A DNA stretch of 33,017 nt from Acidobacteriota bacterium (GTDB taxonomy: Bacteria; Acidobacteriota; UBA6911), in NCBI GenBank assembly GCA_031271905.1, contig JAISUT010000049.1:1-33017 (forward strand). Reading direction: 5' to 3'. The notes under the pieces are model-generated. The model saw only the letters and a program-made list of their open reading frames with translations. It was not told the origin of the DNA and made no database searches. The position numbers and the translations under genes are program-made. Positions 14,510 through 21,915 of this stretch are shown here, piece by piece; within the stretch, counting starts at the first letter, position 1; each line of letters begins with the position of its first letter.

Positions 14510-14791
14510 CGCTCCCCTCCCCCGATGGTTTCGTCGATTCCGCGACCCCGCCCCCGTCCGGCGGTCGCGCCGACCGCGTAGAAGCCTAGCACAACTCCAC
14601 GTCTGCGAATAGGGGCTCGACGCCCCCGCCGTCCTCCACGCGCCGCCCACCCCAAGCCCGCGACACGCGCATCCCGCACGTGAGACCCGCTTGCGGCCCA
14701 CTTGAAATATCGCCTTCACGCGGGGGAATAAAGTGCTAATATGAAGGCTCCGTTTACAAACGACTTTGTTCTTGTTGGAGGATTGAGAGAA

Positions 14792-14989
14792 ATGGCCATG
14801 AAAATCAGTGACGAATGCATCAGTTGCGGCGCCTGTCAGCCGGAGTGCACGGCTGAGGCGATCTACGAAGGCGGCGCCGGCTACGACGGCAAGCCCGCCC
14901 TTTCCGACGACCACTACTACATCGCACCGGAAAAATGTACGGAGTGCGGCGCCTGCAAGTCGGTGTGTCCCACCGAGTCCATCCAGTAA
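14792..14989 (+). CDS. 2[4Fe-4S] ferredoxin
   Basis: A 65-residue bacterial-type ferredoxin. Cluster ligands are Cys9/12/15/19 and Cys49/52/55/59, the last followed by Pro as usual, while the first group is followed by Thr. The longer loop between the motifs (residues 20-48, with EGGAGYDGKPALSDD) is typical of the Azotobacter/Chlorobium-like subgroup of low-potential ferredoxins. It could serve the hydrogenase or other anaerobic oxidoreductases, but the gene stands alone. The start follows GGAGG at 10 bases; ATG at 14798 is an alternative. TTGAAA at 14702 and AT-rich DNA to 14740 suggest a promoter close by. Confidence 0.93.
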   Translation: MAMKISDECISCGACQPECTAEAIYEGGAGYDGKPALSDDHYYIAPEKCTECGACKSVCPTESIQ

Positions 14990-15015
14990 CCGGGACGTCG
15001 GTTTCACGATTGCTT

Positions 15016-15076
15016 CCAGGTTCCAGGCTCCCCCGCGCGTCAGACCGGACGGCCGAAGGGAACGCCTGGAGCCTGG
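15016..15076 (+). terminator. Long stem-loop after the ferredoxin gene
   Basis: CCAGGTTCCAGGC (15016-15028) pairs with GCCTGGAGCCTGG (15064-15076), 13 pairs with one G-U, around a 35-base loop. Each arm is itself a near repeat of CCAGG. It begins 27 bases past the ferredoxin stop and is followed by GACTTTCTC, a poor U-tract. Confidence 0.5.
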
Positions 15077-15226
15077 GACTTTCTCGCCGCCCCGCCGCGC
15101 CCCCCCGGCCCCGCCCCAAAGATTTTCCCTTTTCCTAACACTATTTTGCTCATCCCCAACCCGCGCCGCGCCGATACCTACGATAAGTTTGGTAAGAATC
15201 ACACGACTTGGCGACGGAGGTGGGGC

Positions 15227-15457
15227 ATGGCCACATGCAGTTTTCAGAAGCTGGTGCAGTTGCTTGACAACGAACTCGGCATAGACGACAGGCTGGAAGT
15301 CCTCGAACACGTGGACTCCTGCGACATCTGCCGCGACGCGGTGTATCAGATCACGCTCGACCGCGACGAGGCGCTTTTCGTGCGCAACGCGCACACGGCG
15401 TCCCTGATGTCCCAGGAGGCGGGCTCCTGGGCGCCGCGCTCCCGGCGGCTGTCCTAA
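15227..15457 (+). CDS. Small zinc-finger (anti-sigma-like) protein
   Basis: A 76-residue protein with the His-x3-Cys-x2-Cys pattern (His28, Cys32, Cys35) of zf-HC2/anti-sigma-factor domains, preceded by the usual helix that ends in LDNELGIDDRLEVLEH. No membrane segment follows, unlike classical membrane anti-sigma factors, and no sigma-factor gene lies beside it. The last 30 residues are not conserved. The start is chosen by GGAGG six bases upstream. It lies 212 bases before the pseudokinase gene in the same direction, so a regulatory pair is possible but unproven. Confidence 0.7.
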   Translation: MATCSFQKLVQLLDNELGIDDRLEVLEHVDSCDICRDAVYQITLDRDEALFVRNAHTASLMSQEAGSWAPRSRRLS

Positions 15458-15540
15458 GCCCCGATTCCAAAGGCGTCCGCACCACCCTTCTCCGCGACGG
15501 CGACGGCGCAGGCTCGAATCGCCGCCACGGGAGGCGTGCG

Positions 15541-15568
15541 CTTCGGCTTGGGAGCTTCGGCTTGGGAG
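15541..15568 (+). repeat. Perfect tandem duplication of 14 bases
   Basis: CTTCGGCTTGGGAG occurs twice without a gap (15541-15554 and 15555-15568), just upstream of the candidate pseudokinase promoter. It may be a regulator-binding pair or slippage. Confidence 0.6.
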
Positions 15569-15580
15569 ACGCGGCCGTCT

Positions 15581-15608
15581 TTCACAATCGCCCGTTCTTT
15601 GCTATCCT
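15581..15608 (+). promoter_or_regulatory. Candidate promoter of the pseudokinase gene
   Basis: TTCACA (15581-15586), a 16-base spacer and TATCCT (15603-15608) make a fair sigma70-like promoter, leaving a ~55-base leader before the start codon at 15670. Confidence 0.35.
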
Positions 15609-15669
15609 CACTGCGGACAATGGCGCCGGCTCCGGATTTTACGAAGGTGCGCAATAGACAAGGGGAGGC

Positions 15670-18588
15670 ATGGCCGAGATCGTCGCGCATTACGAGATAG
15701 GGGAGAAGCTGGGCGAGGGGGGGGCGGGTGCCGTCTATCGCGCCTACGACACCCGGCTCGGATGCGACGTCGCGCTCAGGCTCCTGCCGGAACGCCTCTC
15801 CGCCGACCCTCGCTGGAGCGCCCGTTTCGAACGCGAGGCGAACGCCGCCGCCTCGTTCCACCACCCCGGGTTCTGCCATGTCTACGAGGTCGGGGAATCC
15901 GGCGGGCGGCGCTACGTCGCGACGGAGCTGCCTGCGGGGCAGACCCTCCGGCGGCTCCTCGCCGCCAGGGACGGGCGTCCGCTCCCGCCGGAGCAGATAC
16001 TGCGGATAGGGGCCGAGGTCGCCGAGGCGCTGGACGCCGCCGCCGCCCACGGGCTCGTCCACGGGCGGCTGACCCCCTCGAACATCCTCCTGGCCGATGA
16101 CGGCCATGTGAAAATCCTCGACCTGGGGTTGGTGCGGCCTGCGGACGGCGCCCGCGCCGGGCGGGACGGCGGCGACGACGCGCCGGAGATACCGCCGGAA
16201 TACCGGGGCTCGGTCAGGACGCGCCCCGCCGCCTTCCCCTGCATGTCGCCGGAGCAGGCGCATGGAGAGGAGCCGGACGCGCGCTCCGACCTGTTCTCGC
16301 TCGGCGCGACGCTGTATGAGCTCGCCACCGGCGTCCCGGCGTTCGCGGGTGGGGACGCGCCGATGCTCTTCCAGGAAATCCTCACAAAGAACCCCGCCCC
16401 GCCCGACAGGTCGAACCCGGAGCTGGGGCGCCCGCTCTCCGAACTCATCTTGCGGTTGCTGGAGAAAGACCGCCGGTTGCGCTACCAGTCCGCCGCCGAC
16501 GTCGCGGCGGAGTTGAAGCGCATCGGGAACGACCGCAAGCGGCGGGATGAGGAAGCCCTGCAGGAGGGGGGGGGTGCCGACGCGGCTCGCGGCGACCGCG
16601 CAGGGGCTGCCGCGCGGGGGCGGCCTTTCCGCAGGTCGGCGCTGCCGCTCTCGCTGGGCGCGCTGGTCGCCGTCGCCGTCGCTTTGGCGCTCATGCGCGC
16701 GGCGGCGGCGCCCGACTACATCCCCTGCATCGAATTCGCCCCCTTCGGGGACGACGGCGGGACGGGGTATGCGGCGGCGGCCGAGGACATCCTCCGGCAG
16801 GCGGTCTCGCAATTCCCGGACATCCGCGTCCTGACCCCCGACGAGTTCGCGCACCTGCGGGAAAACACGCTGGGGCGCGACGCCCTCGCCCCGGCTGGCG
16901 CCGGGCGCAGGCGGTCGCTCCCGGAAAGGCTCGGCGTCTGGCGGCGCGCCGAGCCGGAGCCGGCGCTGCGCGTCGCCGGCGTCGTCCGGGGCGGGGGGGT
17001 GCCGCTGGAGGTCAGGTTGGACTGCACGGTGCGCGGACGTCGGCGGACGCTCGCGGCGCAGTTCGCCGGGACGGACGATTTCCTGAACCGCGCCGCAGAC
17101 CTGCTCGCCGGACAGGTGCTCGAACTCTGGGCGCCGGGGGACGGCGAGCGCCTGCGGGGCGCATACCGCCCCGCCGCGCAACTCCTCTCTCCGCGTTGGG
17201 ACGCCATCGACCACTACGCCCGGGGCGCGGAGGCGTGGAGGCGCTTGAACATAGGGGAGGCGGAGCGCGAACTCCGCGCCGCGCTCGCCATCGACCCCAA
17301 CTTCGCGCTGGCGCACCTCGCCTTAGGCAAGGTGCGCATCTTCCAAAACCAATGGGACGCGGCGCAATCGGAGATACTGGCGGCGCGCCGACGCGCCTCC
17401 ACCTTGACAGAGGCGGACCAGTGGCGCGTGGAGGCGCTGCTCGCCCGGGTCTTCGTCAAGCCTTTGGACGAACGCCGCTACCTGCAAAAGGTCATCGATC
17501 TGCAACCGTACCGGCAGGAAAACGTCTACGAGCTGGCGGAGTCCTATTTCCACACCGCCGACGCGGACGAGGCCGTCGAACGGTACATGGAGGCGCTCAA
17601 GCTGGCGCCGGACTACGCGCCGGCGTGGAACCACCTCGCCTATTGCTACTCCTGGAAGGGGGAGCACGACAGGGCCGTCGCATCCGGGAAGAGGTACCTC
17701 GAGCTCGACCGTTCGGCGAACGCCGCAGACAGCCTCGGCGACGCCTACATGCAGGCGGGGGACTACGGGAACGCGCGGGCGATGAAGCTCGAGGCGCTCG
17801 CGCTGGATCCGCAAATCCACTACGCGACCCGCACGCTCGCCTTCATCGACGCGTTGCACGGCGACTTCGCCGCCGCGAAGGGCAAGCTCCAGTCGCTGCT
17901 CGACGTCACCGACGACAGGGTGCAGGCGGCGCAGTATTACGCGGACCTGGGCTTCCTGCATTACCGCGCCCGCAAGTTCGAGGAGGCGGAGAGGCTGTGC
18001 GCCCGGGGCTTGCGCCTGCTGGAGGCGGCGCAGTACGAGGTGCCGCACGACGAGTTGACCTGGATACGCGGCCTGGTCGCCGTCGCGCGGGGCGACCTCG
18101 CCGCCGCCCGCGCGGCGCTGGGGAAGTTGCGCGTCCTGCTCGACGTCGGCGCCATAGACGCCGCGAACTACAAGCCCGCCTACAAGTATTGGCTGCACCT
18201 GGGCGCCGCCGTCCTCGCCGAGGAGGTGGCCGCGGGGAAAGGGGACGGGAAACGGGCGGAGGCCGTCGCCCTGCTCAACGACCTGAACTTCATCAAGGAC
18301 AAGCTCGGCTACTGGAGCACCCCCTACGATTGCGCCTTCTTCATGGACGCCGCCGGGCAGTTGTATCGGAAGATGGGGCTCGCCCGGCAGGCGGAGGACG
18401 CCTTCCGGGCGGCGGTCGCCTACAACCGGAACCTCCCCGCCGGGCACCTGCACTTGGCGGAAGTGCTGCTGTACAACGGCGCCCAGGATGAGGCGCGCAC
18501 CGAGATCGAGCTGTTCCGCGCGGCTTGGAGGGACGCGGACGGGGTTTTCCCGGAAACGCTCGACGCCAGGCGCATCGCAGGCGATTGA
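15670..18588 (+). CDS. Membrane Ser/Thr kinase-like protein with TPR domain; predicted pseudokinase
   Basis: A 972-residue protein with an N-terminal Hanks-type kinase fold (8-285), one membrane helix (about 326-345) and a long extracytoplasmic part with tetratricopeptide-like repeats from about 505 to the end. The glycine loop (GEGGAGAVY, 15-23), DLG (151-153), CMSPEQ (191-196) and the SDLFSLG helix are kept. The VAIK lysine is replaced by Arg37 (VALRLL), and the HRD-x-K-P-x-x-N loop reads HGRLTPSN (131-138), so the catalytic Asp is Arg and the following Lys is Thr. Both phosphotransfer essentials are thus missing, which predicts a pseudokinase that might still bind nucleotide. The start follows GGGGAGG. 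The layout resembles acidobacterial kinase-TPR proteins. A run of nine Gs at 16566-16574 is an error- or slippage-prone site. Confidence 0.9.
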   Translation: MAEIVAHYEIGEKLGEGGAGAVYRAYDTRLGCDVALRLLPERLSADPRWSARFEREANAAASFHHPGFCHVYEVGESGGRRYVATELPAGQTLRRLLAARDGRPLPPEQILRIGAEVAEALDAAAAHGLVHGRLTPSNILLADDGHVKILDLGLVRPADGARAGRDGGDDAPEIPPEYRGSVRTRPAAFPCMSPEQAHGEEPDARSDLFSLGATLYELATGVPAFAGGDAPMLFQEILTKNPAPPDRSNPELGRPLSELILRLLEKDRRLRYQSAADVAAELKRIGNDRKRRDEEALQEGGGADAARGDRAGAAARGRPFRRSALPLSLGALVAVAVALALMRAAAAPDYIPCIEFAPFGDDGGTGYAAAAEDILRQAVSQFPDIRVLTPDEFAHLRENTLGRDALAPAGAGRRRSLPERLGVWRRAEPEPALRVAGVVRGGGVPLEVRLDCTVRGRRRTLAAQFAGTDDFLNRAADLLAGQVLELWAPGDGERLRGAYRPAAQLLSPRWDAIDHYARGAEAWRRLNIGEAERELRAALAIDPNFALAHLALGKVRIFQNQWDAAQSEILAARRRASTLTEADQWRVEALLARVFVKPLDERRYLQKVIDLQPYRQENVYELAESYFHTADADEAVERYMEALKLAPDYAPAWNHLAYCYSWKGEHDRAVASGKRYLELDRSANAADSLGDAYMQAGDYGNARAMKLEALALDPQIHYATRTLAFIDALHGDFAAAKGKLQSLLDVTDDRVQAAQYYADLGFLHYRARKFEEAERLCARGLRLLEAAQYEVPHDELTWIRGLVAVARGDLAAARAALGKLRVLLDVGAIDAANYKPAYKYWLHLGAAVLAEEVAAGKGDGKRAEAVALLNDLNFIKDKLGYWSTPYDCAFFMDAAGQLYRKMGLARQAEDAFRAAVAYNRNLPAGHLHLAEVLLYNGAQDEARTEIELFRAAWRDADGVFPETLDARRIAGD

Positions 18589-18595
18589 GCCGCCG

Positions 18596-18632
18596 GTCGC
18601 CGTCTTGGCGACGCGGAGCCCCGCCCCGCGTC
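18596..18632 (+). terminator. Two overlapping hairpins after the pseudokinase gene
   Basis: GTCGCC (18596-18601) pairs with GGCGAC (18607-18612), and GACGCGG (18610-18616) pairs with CCGCGTC (18626-18632). Both are perfect but share three bases, so only one can form at a time. They start 8 bases after the stop codon. No U-tract. Confidence 0.4.
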
Positions 18633-18668
18633 CCGGCTTCTGGCAACGTCCGTCATGCCAACCTTCCC

Positions 18669-18704
18669 CATCCCGAACCCATCCCGAACCCATGCGGAAC
18701 CCAT
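18669..18704 (+). repeat. Three tandem 11-bp units before the secreted-protein gene
   Basis: CATCCCGAACC occurs at 18669-18679 and 18680-18690, then as the variant CATGCGGAACC at 18691-18701, followed by a further CAT. Eleven bases is about one DNA turn, so a protein could bind the copies on one face. AT-rich DNA (TTGAATATTGAATTG) follows directly, where the promoter of the next gene is likely. Confidence 0.55.
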
Positions 18705-18788
18705 TGAATATTGAATTGCTTTTTTCCGCGGCTTACGCAAAAATGGCGCGGTTGCGACCGATACGCTAATTTTTTCAAGGAGGTTCCT

Positions 18789-19622
18789 ATGGCTCGGGTC
18801 TTGGTCATTTTGGCGGTTTTGTTGGGCGGCGCCGCTTCCATGCGCGCCGAAGACGCCTGCACGCGGCAGATGCTCGTCGCCGCCGCCGACAGCTACATCG
18901 CGGCGCAGAAGGCGGGCGACCTCTCCAAGGTGAGGCTGGCGGAGAAGGTGGCGTACACGGAAGACATGTCCGAGACCACGAAGGACAAGGGGATCTGGAA
19001 CACGGCGCTCCCCATCGCCCACCACCTCAGCATCTACGACGTGGCGCGTTGCAAGACCTTCACCGAGATCATCGTCACCGAGGGGCACCAGTATGTGCTG
19101 GGCGTCCGCTTGAAGGTCGCCAAGGACGGGCGCGTGAGCGGGATCGACAGCATGGTCACCGACAAGGACGACTGGCTCTTCAACGCCGACGACTACCTGA
19201 AATACTCCAAGGCCGAGGACTGGTCCGTCCTCCCCGTGGACGACCGCGTCACGCGCCAAGACCTGATCGACGCCGGCAACCAGTACTTCGACTTCGTCTT
19301 CTTGGACAAGTTCGTCCGCGCGCCCTGGGGCACCCCCTGCGCCCGCCTCGAAGGCGGCGCCTACACCAACCCCGAAGGGAACGACAAGGACAACTGCCAG
19401 ATCCCCGCGCCGCTCGGCGAGATGTTCATGGTCAACCGGAGCTACGTCGTGGACGAGGAGATGGGCACGGTCAACGTCTGGTGCCGCTTCGCCAACGAGA
19501 ACGGGATGCCCGACTCGCACCTGTTCCGCCTGGTCAAGGGGCGCTACCGCTACATCCACACCCTGAGCGTGAACCTGACCGGCCAGCCCGTGGTGGTGCC
19601 CGAGTACAAACCGGAGGATTGA
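18789..19622 (+). CDS. Secreted protein of unknown function, possibly NTF2/SnoaL-like
   Basis: A 277-residue protein with a signal peptide (ARVLVILAVLLGGAASMRA, cleavage near residue 20). Two segments resemble each other in layout: an opening helix (LVAAADSYIAAQKAGD near 29-44, and DLIDAGNQYFDFVF near 158-171) followed by a sheet region. This would fit a doubled NTF2-like fold. The motif PWGTPCARLEGGAYT near 180-194 is distinctive and, as I recall, marks the DUF8021 family of secreted proteins. No catalytic residues can be named. The start is firm, with AAGGAGG 5 bases upstream. The gene is flanked by 11-bp repeats upstream and a strong stem-loop downstream, so it may be transcribed by itself. 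Confidence 0.72.
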   Translation: MARVLVILAVLLGGAASMRAEDACTRQMLVAAADSYIAAQKAGDLSKVRLAEKVAYTEDMSETTKDKGIWNTALPIAHHLSIYDVARCKTFTEIIVTEGHQYVLGVRLKVAKDGRVSGIDSMVTDKDDWLFNADDYLKYSKAEDWSVLPVDDRVTRQDLIDAGNQYFDFVFLDKFVRAPWGTPCARLEGGAYTNPEGNDKDNCQIPAPLGEMFMVNRSYVVDEEMGTVNVWCRFANENGMPDSHLFRLVKGRYRYIHTLSVNLTGQPVVVPEYKPED

Positions 19623-19648
19623 CCGCCAACCGCGGTTTGCGCCGCTTC

Positions 19649-19685
19649 GGAGCGCGGCGACTCGCCGTCGCGCCCGCCGCGCTCC
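19649..19685 (+). terminator. Strong stem-loop after the secreted-protein gene
   Basis: GGAGCGCGGCG (19649-19659) pairs perfectly with CGCCGCGCTCC (19675-19685), 11 bp, around a 15-base loop, 27 bases past the stop codon. ATTGAAAC follows instead of a U-tract. Confidence 0.5.
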
Positions 19686-19741
19686 ATTGAAACAGCGGTT
19701 CGCCGCCGCATCGCAACCTAAGCCAGACAGGAGCCATGCCG

Positions 19742-21868
19742 ATGTCGATGGATTCTTATGAAAAGCTGCTCGAACCGGGACGCATCGGTTCCGTCGCCAC
19801 CCGCAACCGCATCGTCAAGCCGGGGGCGGGGATGCTCATGTGGCACGAGGACGACACCCACATGCGCGAGGAGGTCAAGGCCTTCTACGAGCGGTTCGCC
19901 AAAGGGGGGGTGGGGCTTCTGATCGTCGAGGCGGTCACGGTCGATTACCCGTGGGGCGCACGCTACCGCAACCGCTACCGCATCGACGACGACAAGTTCC
20001 TGCCGGGCCTCTGCGAACTGGCCGAGGTCATCCATCGGCACGGCTGCCCGACCTTCCTCTCCACCAACCACGACGGCCCTTGGCAGACGCGCTGGGGCAG
20101 CGAGCAGAGCCCGCTCTACGGCGGCCCGCCCGTCGCCGCGTCGAACGTCTGGCTGAAAAACCCCTACGACCACCACAACGAGGAGCCGCGCCCGCTCACC
20201 GTGGGCGAGATCGCGGGCATCGTGGAGAAGTTCGCCAACGCCGCCGAGCGCGCCCAAAAGGCGGGCTTCGACGGCATAGACGTCAACGCCGCCAGCAGCC
20301 ACCTGTTCCAGAGCTTCCTTTCGCCGTATTGGAACAAGCGCGAGGACGATTACGGCGGCGGCGTGGAGAACCGGGCGCGCTTCCTCGCCGAGGTCGTCCG
20401 GGCGATGAAGGATCGCACTGGCGGCGACTTCCCCGTCTCGGTCATCCTCAACGGCGTCGAGATCGGCCTCGACGTCGGCGCGGACGGCGAGCGGTGCCTC
20501 ACCCCCGAAGACAGCCGCCGCGCCGCGCAGATCGCCGCCGAGGCGGGCGCGGACATGGTGCAGGTGCGCAGCCACTGGATAGGGCGGCACGTCGCGGGCT
20601 TCCTCCCCGACCTGCTCTTCTTCCCCGAGCCGCCGCTCCCGGTCGCGCAGTTCCCCAAGGAGTACGACGCCAGCCGCAAAGGGGCGGGGGCGAACGTGCT
20701 GCTCGCCGAGGGGATGAAGCAGGCTGTGGCGATCCCGGTCGCCGTCGTGGGGCGCATGTCGCCGGACCTGGGCGAAGAGATGCTGCAAAAGGGCGCGGCG
20801 GACTTCATCGCCATGAACCGGCGGTTGCACGCCGACCCGGACTTGCCCAAGAAGCTCGCCGCCGGACATCCGGAGGACGTCGCCCCCTGCACCGCCTGCG
20901 ACTTCTGCCTGGGCGGGGCGGGGCGTTGCCGCATCAACGGCGTCTCCGGCACGACCCACACGGCGCTCCCGCGGGCGGGGAAAAGCAAGAACGTCGTCGT
21001 CATCGGCGGCGGGCCCGCGGGGATGGAGGCGGCGCGCGTCTCGGCGCAGCGCGGCCACCGGGTGACGCTGCTGGAGAAGTCCGCGAAGCTCGGCGGCATG
21101 CTGCCTCTGGCGGCGATGGTCAAGGGTTCGCACCCCGAGGACGTCATGGAGATCGTCGCCTGGTTCGAGCGCCAGTTGCGCAAGCTCGGCGTCGAAGTCG
21201 CCCTCGGCATGGAGGTGAAGCCCGACCTGGACGCCGTCAAGGCGCTCAAGCCGGACGCGGTGTTCCTCGCCACCGGCGGCAAGGCGGCCGTCCCCGACAT
21301 CCCCGGCGTCAACCGGTCGAACGTCGTCAGCGGCGCGGAGCTGCACCGCCGCCTGAAGTTCTTCTCGCGCTTCTTCTCGCCGGAGACCCTGCGCAGCCTG
21401 TCGCGCTTCTACATGCCCGTCGGCAAGCGGGTCGTCATCGTCGGAGGGAGCCTCCAAGGGTGCGAATTGGCGGAGTTCCTCCTCAAGAGGGGGCGTGAGG
21501 TCACCATCGTCGAGAAGGCCGACCACTTGGGCGAGGGGCTCACGCTCGCGATGCACGAGCAGATCTTCCGCTGGTTCGAAAAAAAGAAAGTCCCCCTGCT
21601 CCCCGGCGTGCTCGACTACGCGGAGGTCAACGCGCAGGGGCTGGTCGTCATCACCGGGAAGGCTGGCGCGGAGGGAGGGGACGAAGGGGTGAAGCGGACG
21701 CTCGCCGCAGACACCGTGATCCCCGCCTTGCCGCTCGAACCGGACACGTCCCTGCTGGAAGGCTTGCGCGCCTTCGTCCCGGAGGTCCACGCCCTGGGCG
21801 ACTGCCTCAAACCCGGCCTGATCGTGGACGCCGTGGGCTCGGCGACCTTGGCGGCGCTGGAAGTCTGA
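19742..21868 (+). CDS. Old-yellow-enzyme/2,4-dienoyl-CoA-reductase-like Fe-S flavoprotein
   Basis: A 708-residue flavoenzyme of the enoate reductase / dienoyl-CoA reductase / trimethylamine dehydrogenase type. Layout: FMN TIM barrel (1-370), iron-sulfur motif (Cys383, 386, 389, 396), then FAD- and NAD(P)H-binding Rossmann domains (VVIGGGPAG near 419 and VVIVGGSLQG near 565). It would move electrons from NAD(P)H through FAD and the cluster to FMN and reduce an unsaturated or related substrate. The SPYWNKREDDYGGGVENR segment is well conserved. The usual catalytic VHGAHGYL reads VNAASSHL, and the cluster spacing CX2CX2CX6C differs from the common CX2CX3CX11C, so chemistry may differ. I chose ATG 19742, which has AGGAG 8 bases upstream; ATG 19736 is possible. 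The next gene follows after 47 bases. Confidence 0.88.
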   Translation: MSMDSYEKLLEPGRIGSVATRNRIVKPGAGMLMWHEDDTHMREEVKAFYERFAKGGVGLLIVEAVTVDYPWGARYRNRYRIDDDKFLPGLCELAEVIHRHGCPTFLSTNHDGPWQTRWGSEQSPLYGGPPVAASNVWLKNPYDHHNEEPRPLTVGEIAGIVEKFANAAERAQKAGFDGIDVNAASSHLFQSFLSPYWNKREDDYGGGVENRARFLAEVVRAMKDRTGGDFPVSVILNGVEIGLDVGADGERCLTPEDSRRAAQIAAEAGADMVQVRSHWIGRHVAGFLPDLLFFPEPPLPVAQFPKEYDASRKGAGANVLLAEGMKQAVAIPVAVVGRMSPDLGEEMLQKGAADFIAMNRRLHADPDLPKKLAAGHPEDVAPCTACDFCLGGAGRCRINGVSGTTHTALPRAGKSKNVVVIGGGPAGMEAARVSAQRGHRVTLLEKSAKLGGMLPLAAMVKGSHPEDVMEIVAWFERQLRKLGVEVALGMEVKPDLDAVKALKPDAVFLATGGKAAVPDIPGVNRSNVVSGAELHRRLKFFSRFFSPETLRSLSRFYMPVGKRVVIVGGSLQGCELAEFLLKRGREVTIVEKADHLGEGLTLAMHEQIFRWFEKKKVPLLPGVLDYAEVNAQGLVVITGKAGAEGGDEGVKRTLAADTVIPALPLEPDTSLLEGLRAFVPEVHALGDCLKPGLIVDAVGSATLAALEV

Positions 21869-21915
21869 TGTCAAAACAGGAAATATGAAATTTGATCGTA
21901 ACGGGGGGGGGCGTC

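Noticed and set aside
14510-15394. An N-terminal extension of the alcohol dehydrogenase
   Set aside because: It overlaps the ferredoxin and zinc-finger genes on the other strand, and the ribosome site and family start are at 14509.
15454-17316. Long frames opposite the pseudokinase gene, and similar ones opposite the zinc-ribbon gene (21871-24147) and the molybdoenzyme gene (7042-9246)
   Set aside because: They have no recognisable domains, skewed composition, and lie fully over well-supported genes.
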